DNA of 64,000 nucleotides. Origin: Actinomycetospora cinnamomea (GTDB lineage Bacteria > Actinomycetota > Actinomycetes > Mycobacteriales > Pseudonocardiaceae). The DNA lies in assembly GCF_003096675.1 (NCBI RefSeq), contig NZ_QEKW01000004.1, positions 1 to 64,000 of the forward strand, given 5' to 3'. How positions within the stretch are numbered: position 1 is the stretch's first letter; the number at the start of each line of letters is the position of its first letter. The notes under the pieces were generated by a model. That model did no database searches. It was not told the origin of the DNA and saw nothing but the letters and a program-made list of their open reading frames with translations. The position numbers and the translations under genes were made by a program. Positions 34,050 to 42,376 of the stretch are shown here, piece after piece.

Positions 34050-37034
34050 ATGACCACGATGCGCCGTCCGTCCGCCGATTCCCTCCTCGCCGGGGAGCTC
34101 CGGTCGGTCGTCCGCGGCCGCGTGCGGTTCGACACCGCGAGCCGGGCGATGTGGTCGGCGGACGCCTCGAACTACCGCCACGTCCCGATCGGCGTGGTGC
34201 AGCCCGTCGACCTCGACGACGTGGAGGCCGCGGTCGGCGTCGCGCGCCGTCACGGCGTGCCGCTGCTGCCGCGGGGCGCGAGCACGAGCATCGGCGGCCA
34301 GTCGGTGAACGAGGCCGTCGTCCTCGACTTCTCCCGCCACCTCGGCCGCGTCCTGGAGATCGACCCGGACGCGCGCACCGCCCGGGTGCAGCCCGGCGTG
34401 GTCCTCGACGACCTCCGCGAGGCCGCGCGCCCGTACGGCCTGACGTTCGGCCCCGACCCGTCGACGCACAACCGCTGCACGCTCGGCGGGATGATCGCCA
34501 ACAACGCCTGCGGGTCGCACTCGGTGGCGTGGGGCAAGACCGTCGACAACGTCCGCGAGCTCGACGTCCTGCTCGCCGACGGCACGCGGATGACCGTGGG
34601 CCGCACGCCCGACCTGGCCGCCGCGCAGCGACGCCCGGGCCGGGAGGGCGCGGTGTACCGCGAGCTCGCGCGGCTCCGCGACCGCACCGAGGGCGTGATC
34701 CGCGACGAGCTCGTCGGCAGCCGACACCGCGGCCTCACCCGACGGGTCAGTGGCTACAACCTCGACCAGCTGCTCGACGACGAGGGCTTCGACCTCGCCC
34801 GCGCGCTCGTCGGCACCGAGGGCACCTGCGCGACGATCATGGAGGCGACCGTCGAGCTGGTCGAGGCGCCGGCCGCGCGGGCGCTGTGCGTGCTCGGCTT
34901 CCCCGACGCCTACGTGGCCGCCGACCACGTCCTGCCCATCCGCGAGCACGCCCCGCTGACCATCGAGGGCGTCGACGTCGGCGTCATCGGCGCGCTGCGC
35001 GCGAGCCGCCCCGACGACCGCACCCACGAGCAGCTGCCCGAGGGGAAGGGCTGGCTCTACGTCGAGACCGGCGGCGCCGACCGCGCCGAGGCGACGGCGA
35101 AGGCCGAGGCGATCGGGCGGGAGATGGCGCGCTACGGGGCGAGCGCCAAGGTCGTCTCCGAGCCGCGGGCGATGCGGGCGCTGTGGAAGGTCCGCGAGGA
35201 CGGGTCGGGCATCGTCACCCGCTCCCCCGACGGCGGCGAGGCCTGGCCGGGCTGGGAGGACGCCGCCGTCCCGCCCGCCACGCTGGGCTCCTACCTGCGC
35301 GAGTTCGACGCGCTGCTGCGACGCCACGGCCGCCAGGGCGCCTACTACGGCCACTTCGGCGACGGCTGCCTGCACGTGCGCATCGACTTCGACCTGCTCA
35401 CGCGCCCCGGCCTGCAGAACTTCCGGTCGTTCCTGCTCGACGCCGCCGACCTGGTCGCCGAGCACGGCGGCTCGGTGTCCGGCGAGCACGGCGACGGTCA
35501 GGCCCGCGCCGAGCTCCTGGCGCGCACCTACACCCCGGCGCTGCTCGACGCGTTCGGCGCGTTCAAGGCCGCCTGGGACCCCGAGGGACGGATGAACCCG
35601 GGCCGGGTCGTGGAGCCGCGGAAGATGGACGACGACCTCAAGGTCTTCGTCGGCGTGCCCACGATCGGCCCGCGCACCGAGCTCGCCTACACCGACGACC
35701 GCGGCAGCTTCACCCGCGCCACCCGCCGCTGCATCGGCGTCGCCAAGTGCGTCACCGACTCCGGCGGCTACATGTGCCCGAGCTACCGCGTCACCGACGA
35801 GGAGATGCACTCCACGCGCGGGCGCGCCCGGCTGCTCTTCGAGATGGCCTCGGGGCAGCTGGTGCCCGACGGCTGGCGGTCGACCGAGGTCCGCGAGGCG
35901 CTGGACCTGTGCCTGAGCTGCAAGGCCTGCCAGCGCGACTGCCCGGTGGGCGTGGACATGGCGACCTACAAGGCGGAGTTCCTCGCCCAGCACTACGCCG
36001 GCCGGGCCCGCGAGCGCCCGCGCAGCCACTGGTCGATGGGCTACCTCCCCCGCTGGCTGCGCCTCGCCGGCGCCGTGCCCGGACTGCCGCGCCTGGCCAA
36101 CGCGCTGGCCCGCCGACCGGCGCTCGCGTCGCTGGCCAAACGGCTCGGCGGCATCGCCCCGCAGCGCGACATCCCGCCACTGGCCCCTCGCCCGCTACAT
36201 CGCCTCGCCGGGCCGCGCCCGGCCCGGGCGTCGAGCGAGCGCCCGCGCCTGCTGCTCTGGCCGGACACCTTCACGTCGGCGTTCGACCCGGACCTCGCCC
36301 TCGACGCGATCGCCGTGCTCGAACACCTCGGCTATCGCGTCGAGCTCCCGACCGGGCCGATCTGCTGCGGGCTGACGTGGCACACCACCGGCCAGCTCGA
36401 CGCCGCGCGCGCCGTGGTGCGCCGCAGCATCGCCGCGGTCAAGCCGTGGCTCGACGACGGCGTGCCCGTCGTGGGCCTCGAGCCGTCGTGCACCGCGACC
36501 CTGCGCCAGGACCTCACCGAGCTCCTCGGCCCCGACCACGAGGACGCCGCCCGCCTGGAAGCGTCCACGCGCACGCTGGCCGAGGTCCTCGCCGGGCACC
36601 TCGACGAGCTCCGCGAAGGCGTCGTCACCACGGGGCAGAAGGCCGTCGCACAGGTGCACTGCCACCAGTACGCGGCGATGGGCTACGACGCCGACCGCGC
36701 GGTGCTCGACGCGCTGGGCGTCGAGACCGAGGTGCTCGACGAGGGCTGTTGCGGGCTGGCCGGCAACTTCGGGTTCGAGCAGGGCCACTACGAGGTGTCG
36801 TCGGCGTGCGCCGAGCGCGGCCTGCTGCCGGCCGTCCGGGGCGCGGGCGCCGACACCGCCGTGCTCGCCGACGGCTTCTCGTGCCGCACCCAGATCCGCC
36901 AGCTCGACGACACGGGCCACGAGCCGGTGCACCTGGCCCACCTCGCCGCGACGGCGTTGGGCCTCCGGCCTCGTGAGCGGGAGTCCGTGTCAGGGGACGG
37001 GCGAGCACTCACGGGGCCGAAGGCCGAACCATGA
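34050..37034 (+). CDS. FAD-binding and (Fe-S)-binding oxidoreductase, D-lactate/glycolate dehydrogenase type
   Basis: A 994-residue fusion enzyme. Residues about 35-270 form the FAD-binding type-4 (PCMH) domain with LLPRGASTSIGGQSVN and the characteristic THNRCTLGGMIANNACGSHS. Residues about 280-530 form the FAD-linked oxidase C-terminal domain, with HFGDGCLHVRID and GEHGDG. Two 4Fe-4S sites follow (CIGVAKC and the CLSCKACQRDCPVG cluster), and then two CCG domains (GPICCGLTW and DEGCCGLAGNFG). This arrangement is that of GlcD-GlpC-type fused respiratory dehydrogenases for D-2-hydroxy acids. The exact acid is unknown. Confidence 0.92.
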   Translation: MTTMRRPSADSLLAGELRSVVRGRVRFDTASRAMWSADASNYRHVPIGVVQPVDLDDVEAAVGVARRHGVPLLPRGASTSIGGQSVNEAVVLDFSRHLGRVLEIDPDARTARVQPGVVLDDLREAARPYGLTFGPDPSTHNRCTLGGMIANNACGSHSVAWGKTVDNVRELDVLLADGTRMTVGRTPDLAAAQRRPGREGAVYRELARLRDRTEGVIRDELVGSRHRGLTRRVSGYNLDQLLDDEGFDLARALVGTEGTCATIMEATVELVEAPAARALCVLGFPDAYVAADHVLPIREHAPLTIEGVDVGVIGALRASRPDDRTHEQLPEGKGWLYVETGGADRAEATAKAEAIGREMARYGASAKVVSEPRAMRALWKVREDGSGIVTRSPDGGEAWPGWEDAAVPPATLGSYLREFDALLRRHGRQGAYYGHFGDGCLHVRIDFDLLTRPGLQNFRSFLLDAADLVAEHGGSVSGEHGDGQARAELLARTYTPALLDAFGAFKAAWDPEGRMNPGRVVEPRKMDDDLKVFVGVPTIGPRTELAYTDDRGSFTRATRRCIGVAKCVTDSGGYMCPSYRVTDEEMHSTRGRARLLFEMASGQLVPDGWRSTEVREALDLCLSCKACQRDCPVGVDMATYKAEFLAQHYAGRARERPRSHWSMGYLPRWLRLAGAVPGLPRLANALARRPALASLAKRLGGIAPQRDIPPLAPRPLHRLAGPRPARASSERPRLLLWPDTFTSAFDPDLALDAIAVLEHLGYRVELPTGPICCGLTWHTTGQLDAARAVVRRSIAAVKPWLDDGVPVVGLEPSCTATLRQDLTELLGPDHEDAARLEASTRTLAEVLAGHLDELREGVVTTGQKAVAQVHCHQYAAMGYDADRAVLDALGVETEVLDEGCCGLAGNFGFEQGHYEVSSACAERGLLPAVRGAGADTAVLADGFSCRTQIRQLDDTGHEPVHLAHLAATALGLRPRERESVSGDGRALTGPKAEP

Positions 37035-37345
37035 TCCGGCCCGGCGTCCTGCGCTGGATCGCCTACGCGTTCGGCGCGCGGCTGCCGGTGCGCTACGCGC
37101 CGTGGGTGCTGCACGACCTGACCACGCGCACGTGGTTCCTGCGCCACCTCGCGCGCTCGGCGGTGCAGGCGACCCCGGCCGCGTTGCTCGCGCTGCTGCC
37201 CGGGCCGGCCTGGCTGCGCGTCGCGCTGCCGCTGTTCGTGCTGGTCTCGACACTGTTCATGGCCACGCTGTTCTCGCCGATGGTGCGCGAGAAGCGGCTC
37301 TACCAGCACGGCTACCTGCCCGAGGTGGTGCTGCGCGACGACTAG
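37031..37345 (+). CDS. DUF5313 membrane protein
   Basis: A 104-residue actinobacterial membrane protein with the DUF5313 opening RPGVLRWIAYAFGARLPVRYAPWVLHDLTTRTW, two hydrophobic helices (residues about 50-85) and a basic C-terminus with SPMVREKRLYQHGY. It overlaps the preceding dehydrogenase gene in an ATGA junction. No function is known for the family. Confidence 0.85.
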   Translation: MIRPGVLRWIAYAFGARLPVRYAPWVLHDLTTRTWFLRHLARSAVQATPAALLALLPGPAWLRVALPLFVLVSTLFMATLFSPMVREKRLYQHGYLPEVVLRDD

Positions 37346-38133
37346 ACGGTCGGGTCCTTGCGCGCCCACACCGCGGTCATCATCCAGCACTGGGTCCAGT
37401 AGTCGGGGTCGTCCAGCAACGCCGCGGCGGCGTCCAGGGTCGCCGCGTCGAGGCGACCGCTGTCCAGCACCCTGTCACGCACCTCGGCGAAGAAGAGCTT
37501 GAAGTAGAGCGCGCCGCGGCCGCCGCCGCGGATGTCCTGCACGTCGGTCTTGGCCTGGGGCCGGGCGAACCCGGCGGTCTGGACCATCCGGGGCAGCCGA
37601 CGGCCGATGAACCAGTCGACGCCGCTGTCGCGGCCCCACTCGAGCAGCCCCCGCCACGCCGCGGCCCACACGGCGGGCTCGGTGGTCGGCGCCAGGTGGA
37701 AGTCCGGCTCCTGGACCACCAGCCAGCCCCCGGGCCTGACCGCGCCCGCCATCCGCCGGAGCACCGTCGGGGCGTGCTCGGCGATCTGGTGCAGCAGCGC
37801 GCGGCAGGTGACGAGGTCGTAGGCGCGGGACGGAAGGTCGCTGGTGCGGAGATCCGCCTGCTGCACGGCGAGGTTCTGCGCGGGGACCAGGTCCAGCAGC
37901 GTGGTGTTGACGTCGATCGTGGTGACGCTCCCCGTCGGACCGACGGTCTCGCAGAGCCACTCGGAGACGCTGCCGTTGCCGCCGCCCAGTTCCAGGCAGT
38001 GCCAGCCACGGCGGTCGCCGAGGGCGTCGATGTAGCCCCGCGTCCACGGGTCGAGAATCCTCGACATGAGGTCGAGCCGCTGGTACTCGACCGTCGCCGC
38101 GTCGTCGAGGATGTAGGGGCGCAGAGCGTTCAT
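37342..38133 (-). CDS. Class I SAM-dependent methyltransferase
   Basis: A 263-residue methyltransferase with the SAM motif CLELGGGNGSVSEWL, motif II VTTIDVNTTLLDL and GGWLVVQEPDF after motif III. The ATG at 38133 has GAGGGA upstream and gives MNALRPYILDDAATVEYQRLD, a start common in small-molecule methyltransferases of actinomycetes. The acceptor is unknown. It converges on the DUF5313 gene with a 4-base overlap. Confidence 0.88.
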   Translation of the reverse strand: MNALRPYILDDAATVEYQRLDLMSRILDPWTRGYIDALGDRRGWHCLELGGGNGSVSEWLCETVGPTGSVTTIDVNTTLLDLVPAQNLAVQQADLRTSDLPSRAYDLVTCRALLHQIAEHAPTVLRRMAGAVRPGGWLVVQEPDFHLAPTTEPAVWAAAWRGLLEWGRDSGVDWFIGRRLPRMVQTAGFARPQAKTDVQDIRGGGRGALYFKLFFAEVRDRVLDSGRLDAATLDAAAALLDDPDYWTQCWMMTAVWARKDPTV

Positions 38134-38247
38134 CGTCCCTCCCGGGCGCTCGCGGGCCGCCGACCCACTATGGACGGGCCGGCCGGGGGCCGGAAGGTGC
38201 ACGGCGCTGCCCGTGCCCGCCGGGCCGGTACGGCACACTGACCGCCG

Positions 38248-38994
38248 ATGGAGCTCACCGGCAGCTGGACCACGGCCCTGCCGGCCGCCGTCGTCGATCG
38301 TTACGAGCTGCGCGAGACCCGCAACGCCGCGGCCGTCCTCGCCGCGACCAGCCCCCAGGAGTTCGCCGAGGTCTGCGCCGTCCTCGCCGACTTCGTGCTC
38401 ACCACCAGCGACCTCGTCGAGGCCGGCGGGAACGAGTCGCGGCTGGCCGCCCGCCTCAACGCCGCGTTCCGCACCCGCGGCTGGCGCGAGGGACGCGTCG
38501 ACACCGTCGTCACGTCACGGTTGCAGGTCCAGCCGTGGGCGCCCGCCGGCGAGCACGGGGTGACGGTGCGCGAGAGCGAGGTCGTCAACGAGGGCTACAA
38601 GGTCGACAACGTGAAGGGCCGGGTCGCGCTCGACGTCGAGTGGAACGCCAAGGACGGCAACCTCGACCGCGACGTCGGCGCCTACCGGGCGCTCTACGAC
38701 GCCGGGCTCATCGACGGCGCCGTGCTGCTCACGCGCACCCACGACGACCTGCGCGAGCTGGCCCGCGAGCTCGCCCGCGCCGCGGGGCGCAGCGACGACG
38801 AGGTCCGCAGCCGGCTCTCGACGTCCACCACCACGCACCTGGGCAAGCTCGAGTCGCGGATGACCCGCGGGGACGCCGGCGGCTGCCCGCTGCTCGCCGT
38901 CGCGATCTCGCGGCGTTGCTGGTCGCCCGCGGGCGGAGAGCGCGCCCGCCCGCCCGCGCCCGCGCCGCTGATGCTCACCGACGGGTTGCTGTGA
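38248..38994 (+). CDS. BglII/BstYI-type restriction endonuclease
   Basis: A 248-residue protein resembling the BglII/BstYI restriction-endonuclease family, whose members recognise AGATCT or RGATCY. The core has ESEVVNEGYKVDNVKGRVALDVEWNAKDGNLDRD, in which conserved acidic residues and the ExN/DxE pattern around VALDVEWN would bind metal, followed by AYRALYDAGLIDGAVLLTR. It is 90 bases upstream of an adenine methyltransferase gene in the same direction, supporting a type II system. Its recognition site cannot be told from sequence. Confidence 0.85.
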   Translation: MELTGSWTTALPAAVVDRYELRETRNAAAVLAATSPQEFAEVCAVLADFVLTTSDLVEAGGNESRLAARLNAAFRTRGWREGRVDTVVTSRLQVQPWAPAGEHGVTVRESEVVNEGYKVDNVKGRVALDVEWNAKDGNLDRDVGAYRALYDAGLIDGAVLLTRTHDDLRELARELARAAGRSDDEVRSRLSTSTTTHLGKLESRMTRGDAGGCPLLAVAISRRCWSPAGGERARPPAPAPLMLTDGLL

Positions 38995-39083
38995 GCCACG
39001 GCGACCCGGCGGTGTCGGAGGGGCTGTCGGACCCCGGCGCTAGCGTCCCGCCCGCCCCGACCCCGGCGAGGAGGCCCGAAGCG

Positions 39084-39773
39084 ATGACCCTGGCGGCAGC
39101 CGCCGACCCCGACGCCGAACCGACCCCGGCGCGTGCCCGGCGCGCGGCGCCCCTGCGCGTCGACGCCGCGCCCCTGGAGAGCGTCGAGCTCCCCCGCACG
39201 GCGGGCGGTTGGTCGTGCGTCTACGCCGATCCGCCGTGGCGGTTCACCAACCGGACGGGCAAGGTCGCGCCCGAGCACCGGCGTCTCGACCGCTACGACA
39301 CCATGACCGCCCCGGAGATCGCGTCGCTGCCGGTGGCCGACGTGGTGTCGGCCAACGCGCACCTCTATCTCTGGGTGCCCAACGCCCTGCTCCCCGAGGG
39401 GCTCGCCGTGATGCAGGGGTGGGGCTTCCGCTACGTCAGCAACCTCGTGTGGGCCAAGCGGCGCAAGGACGGCGGGCCCGACGGCCGCGGCGTGGGTTTC
39501 TACTTCCGCAACGTGACCGAGCTGATCCTGTTCGGCGTCCGCGGGTCGTTGCGCACCCTCGAGCCGGGCCGGCGGCAGGTGAACATGATCGAGACGCGCA
39601 AGCGGGAGCACTCCCGCAAGCCCGAGGAGGCCTACGACCTCATCGAGGCGTGTTCGCCCGGGCCCTACCTCGAGATGTTCGCGCGCTACGCGCGTCCGGG
39701 CTGGACGAGCTGGGGTGCGGAGTCGGGCGACGACGTCGCGCCGCGCGGCCGGCAGTACCCCGCCTACCGCTAG
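39084..39773 (+). CDS. MT-A70 family adenine-N6 DNA methyltransferase
   Basis: A 229-residue methylase of the MT-A70 class. The catalytic motif is YADPPW near residue 49, and later ELILFGVRGSLRTL and the C-terminal PEEAYDLIEACSPGPYLEMFAR complete the fold. The ATG at 39084 follows a strong GAGGAGG site; an alternative GTG at 38991 would overlap the nuclease stop. It is the probable protective partner of the BglII-like nuclease, methylating adenine in the shared site. MT-A70 members are used as cognate methylases in some type II systems. Confidence 0.88.
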   Translation: MTLAAAADPDAEPTPARARRAAPLRVDAAPLESVELPRTAGGWSCVYADPPWRFTNRTGKVAPEHRRLDRYDTMTAPEIASLPVADVVSANAHLYLWVPNALLPEGLAVMQGWGFRYVSNLVWAKRRKDGGPDGRGVGFYFRNVTELILFGVRGSLRTLEPGRRQVNMIETRKREHSRKPEEAYDLIEACSPGPYLEMFARYARPGWTSWGAESGDDVAPRGRQYPAYR

Positions 39774-39924
39774 TACAGGCACCGACGTTTTCGATGACGC
39801 TGCGTCGTGGCGTTGATCCGTCGGGCGGACCTTGATCTCGTTCGCAGTACGCCTCCGACCGCTTGACTCAGGGGTAATCCCCGGTAGTGGCGACATTCCG
39901 CCACGCGCTGTGATACTTCCTCGC

Positions 39925-40161
39925 ATGGCGAAGACACCGGAGCTGGCGCGCAACCAGCGGGTGACGGGGGCGGAGCGCACCAAGCTGGGCAACGAGCTGC
40001 TCAAGCGGTACCAGAAGGGTGCCAGCATCCGTGAGATCTGCGCCGAGACCGGCTACAGCATCGGACGGGTGCGCCGCCTGCTCGTCGACGCGGGCGTGGA
40101 GTTCCGTGGCCGGGGCGGCACGCAGGGCCGCAGTCGCAAGGACGGCGCCAACAGCTCCTGA
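39925..40161 (+). CDS. Small helix-turn-helix protein
   Basis: A 78-residue basic protein with a single HTH (LKRYQKGASIREICAETGYSIGRVRRLLVDAGVEFRGRGG). It belongs to the abundant actinobacterial group with the KGASIR...TGYSxGxVxRLL...GVxxRGRGG pattern. DNA binding is likely; the target is not known. It lies 150 bases after the methylase gene and could be a control protein of that system, but homologues in other genomes stand alone, so this is only a possibility. Confidence 0.8.
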   Translation: MAKTPELARNQRVTGAERTKLGNELLKRYQKGASIREICAETGYSIGRVRRLLVDAGVEFRGRGGTQGRSRKDGANSS

Positions 40162-40168
40162 GCGCGGG

Positions 40169-40720
40169 TCAGCGCCGGCGGCGCTGCCAGGCGTTGTAGG
40201 CCCACTTGAGGCCGACGTCCACGCGGGACCCGTCAGCCGGCAGGAGCCCGATCTGGCGCGCGAACTGCATCTGGTCGAACACCACGAAGTTGCTGGCGAT
40301 CCGGCCGTCGGTGACCGTGAAGTGGTCCATGCCGTCGAGGTCGATGCGCGCCCCCGAGGGGGCGATGCCCTCCCAGTCACCGCCGGTGTGGGTGCCGGTC
40401 AGCCGCCAGCGCAGGAACACCTCGCCCTCGTCGGCGTTCTCCGCGAGGCCCACGATCGTCATGGTCAGGTCGGGCAGGGCGGTGAAGACGTCGGCCCACC
40501 ACGCCACGAGGGCGTCGGCGCCGCGGACCGTGCGCGGCGGGAGGCGCTCGTAGGTCTCCGGTCCGAACACCTGCCGCAGGGCCTCGGCGTCGTGGCTGTT
40601 GATCACGTCTACCGTCCACCGCACGAGGGCGGCCGGGCTCGCGCCGGCGGGAGGGGTCGGCCGGGGCGGACCCGGAGCAGGGCTGGTCCGGGACGGGGAC
40701 GGGGTCGACGCGGCGCTCAC
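40169..40720 (-). CDS. SnoaL-like/NTF2-fold protein (ester cyclase type)
   Basis: A 183-residue protein with a disordered Ser/Pro-rich start (about 30 residues) and an NTF2-like fold: RWTVDVINSHDAEALRQVF, ADALVAWWADVFTALPDLTMTI, then GTHTGGDWEGIAPSG and GMDHFTVTDGRIAS. This is the SnoaL-like polyketide-cyclase or ester-cyclase pattern. Its substrate is unknown. It starts at GTG 40720 and converges on the HTH gene. Confidence 0.85.
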   Translation of the reverse strand: MSAASTPSPSRTSPAPGPPRPTPPAGASPAALVRWTVDVINSHDAEALRQVFGPETYERLPPRTVRGADALVAWWADVFTALPDLTMTIVGLAENADEGEVFLRWRLTGTHTGGDWEGIAPSGARIDLDGMDHFTVTDGRIASNFVVFDQMQFARQIGLLPADGSRVDVGLKWAYNAWQRRRR

Positions 40721-40801
40721 GTCGGAGGAGCGTAGACCGCTGCGCCGCGGGGCACCTTGCCGCTCGGACCCACCAGCCCGGACCAGGGAGGAACACCGCC
40801 G

Positions 40802-41455
40802 ATGAGCTCGCAGGTCGCGGCCCAGTGGGTGTCGGCGATCGGCAGTGCCGGGTCGCTGCTCGGCTTCGCCGCCTACGTGTGGATCATGCTGCTCAACCGC
40901 AAGGACCAGGTCGAGGTCCGGCAGGAACAGCAGGCCCAGGGCGTCACCGCATGGCTCGACGACGGTTCCCGCCACGACCGCGACGACGACTACGTCCTCT
41001 GCATCCACAACGGGGGCGACTCCCCCGTGTTCCAGGTGCGCTGCCTGTTCAGCCTGCCCTCGAGCGACGAGCAGCACAGCGTCTCGATGGCGCTGCTGCC
41101 CCCGCAGAGTGACGAGATCCGGTCGCTGCCCTTCGGGTCCGACGACGTGGACCGCGACGAGCTCTACTCGGCGCCCGCCGTGCCGGAGATGCGGTTCACC
41201 GACTCCCACGGCACCCACTGGGGCCGCGACAGCAACGGCCAGCTGCACCGCCTCGACCGGCGCGGGGTGCGGCGCAAGCCGTCCTCGCACGGCGGCGAGG
41301 ACGGCGCCCGCGACGACTCCGAGTGGGAAGAGGCGCACCGCGAGCGCGCGGACGCGCCGAAGCAGGGGTCGTCCCAGGGCGACTCGCCGCAGGACGACGG
41401 GTCGAGTGCCGACGGGCACCGCGAGAGCCGCACGGGGGCGCGTGCCGATTCTTGA
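40802..41455 (+). CDS. Hypothetical membrane-anchored protein
   Basis: A 217-residue protein with one N-terminal transmembrane helix (residues about 8-30, WVSAIGSAGSLLGFAAYVWIMLL), a soluble beta-type middle with a Cys pair (VLCIHNGG and VRCLFSLP) and a hydrophilic tail rich in Asp, Ser, Glu and Arg. The opening resembles actinobacterial proteins of unknown function with a single membrane anchor followed by a beta sandwich. An AGGAGG-like site precedes the ATG at 40802. Confidence 0.7.
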   Translation: MSSQVAAQWVSAIGSAGSLLGFAAYVWIMLLNRKDQVEVRQEQQAQGVTAWLDDGSRHDRDDDYVLCIHNGGDSPVFQVRCLFSLPSSDEQHSVSMALLPPQSDEIRSLPFGSDDVDRDELYSAPAVPEMRFTDSHGTHWGRDSNGQLHRLDRRGVRRKPSSHGGEDGARDDSEWEEAHRERADAPKQGSSQGDSPQDDGSSADGHRESRTGARADS

Positions 41456-41469
41456 GGGTGTGTGTGGAA

Positions 41470-41489
41470 GCCCGTGCCCCGGCACGGGC
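41470..41489. terminator. Bidirectional hairpin terminator
   Basis: Nine-base arms GCCCGTGCC and GGCACGGGC around a two-base centre lie between the convergent membrane-protein gene and map. No T-run is present. It fits both strands. Confidence 0.65.
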
Positions 41490-41505
41490 GAGCGCGCACG
41501 AGCCG

Positions 41506-42291
41506 TCAGGCCAAGGTCAGCACGCGCGGGCCGTCCGGGGTGACGGCCACCGTGTGCTCGACGTGCGCCGCACGGCTGCCGTCGGACGTGCGCAGCGTCC
41601 AGCCGTCGTCGTCGTGGACGTAGTCGTCGTCCCCGCCGGCGTGCAGCATCGGCTCGATCGCGATCACCAGGCCGGGCCGCATCTTCATCCCGCGGCCGAG
41701 CCGTCCCTCGTTGGGGACGTGCGGCGCCTCGTGCATCGCGCGCCCGATCCCGTGACCACCGTGGTCGGCGAGCATCCCGTAGCCGGCGGCCCGGGCCACC
41801 GCGCCGATCGCCGCCCCGACGTCGCCGAGGCGGGCGCCCGGCAGCGCCGCGGCGATCCCCGCGTGCAGGGCGCGCTCGGTGGTGGCGATGAGCTCGAGGT
41901 CGGCGGGGTCCGGATCGTCGCCGACGACGAGGCTGATCGCCGCGTCGCCGCACCAGCCGTCGAGGAAGGCGCCGCAGTCCACGCTCAGCAGGTCACCCTC
42001 GTCCAGCCGGTACGCCCCAGGGATGGCGTGGACGACCGCGTCGTTGACGCTCGCGCAGATGACGCCCGGGAAGGGCGAGGGCGCGAAGTGCGGGTGGTAG
42101 TCGAGGAACGCGGGCACCGCGCCCGCGTCGCGCATCACGTCGTGGGCGACGCCGTCCAGCTCCTTCAGCGACACGCCGGGCGCCGCCGCGTCCCGCACGG
42201 CGTCCAGGCACCGGGCGACGACGCGGCCGGCCTCGCGCATCGCGTCGACCTCACCGGAAGTCTTGAGCTCGATCTCGGAACGCCGCAGCAT
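41506..42291 (-). CDS. map: Methionine aminopeptidase, type I
   Basis: A 261-residue dinuclear-metal protease that removes the initiator methionine from new proteins. The metal ligands are all visible: Asp in VDCGAFLDGWCGDAAIS (two), His in GHGIGRAMHEAPHVPN, and Glu in VIAIEPML and near the C-terminus (AAHVEHTVAV). There is no N-terminal SH3-binding zinc extension. Two DnaA-box-like sites lie upstream of its start. Related actinobacteria carry a second copy near the ribosomal operon; this copy is separate. Confidence 0.94.
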   Translation of the reverse strand: MLRRSEIELKTSGEVDAMREAGRVVARCLDAVRDAAAPGVSLKELDGVAHDVMRDAGAVPAFLDYHPHFAPSPFPGVICASVNDAVVHAIPGAYRLDEGDLLSVDCGAFLDGWCGDAAISLVVGDDPDPADLELIATTERALHAGIAAALPGARLGDVGAAIGAVARAAGYGMLADHGGHGIGRAMHEAPHVPNEGRLGRGMKMRPGLVIAIEPMLHAGGDDDYVHDDDGWTLRTSDGSRAAHVEHTVAVTPDGPRVLTLA

Positions 42292-42354
42292 GCCGCGACA
42301 CTAGCCAGCCGCCGGATCCGGCGTCGGAATCACAGCCGTGTAGTTCGTCCCCAG

Positions 42355-42376
42355 TGTGGACAAGGGGTGTGGACAA
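42355..42376 (+). promoter_or_regulatory. Two perfect DnaA-box-like sites in tandem
   Basis: TGTGGACAA occurs at 42355-42363 and again at 42368-42376, 13 bases apart and in the same orientation. Both match the reverse complement of the actinobacterial DnaA box TTGTCCACA exactly. They lie in the 85-base gap between the map start and the monooxygenase stop. Confidence 0.65.
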
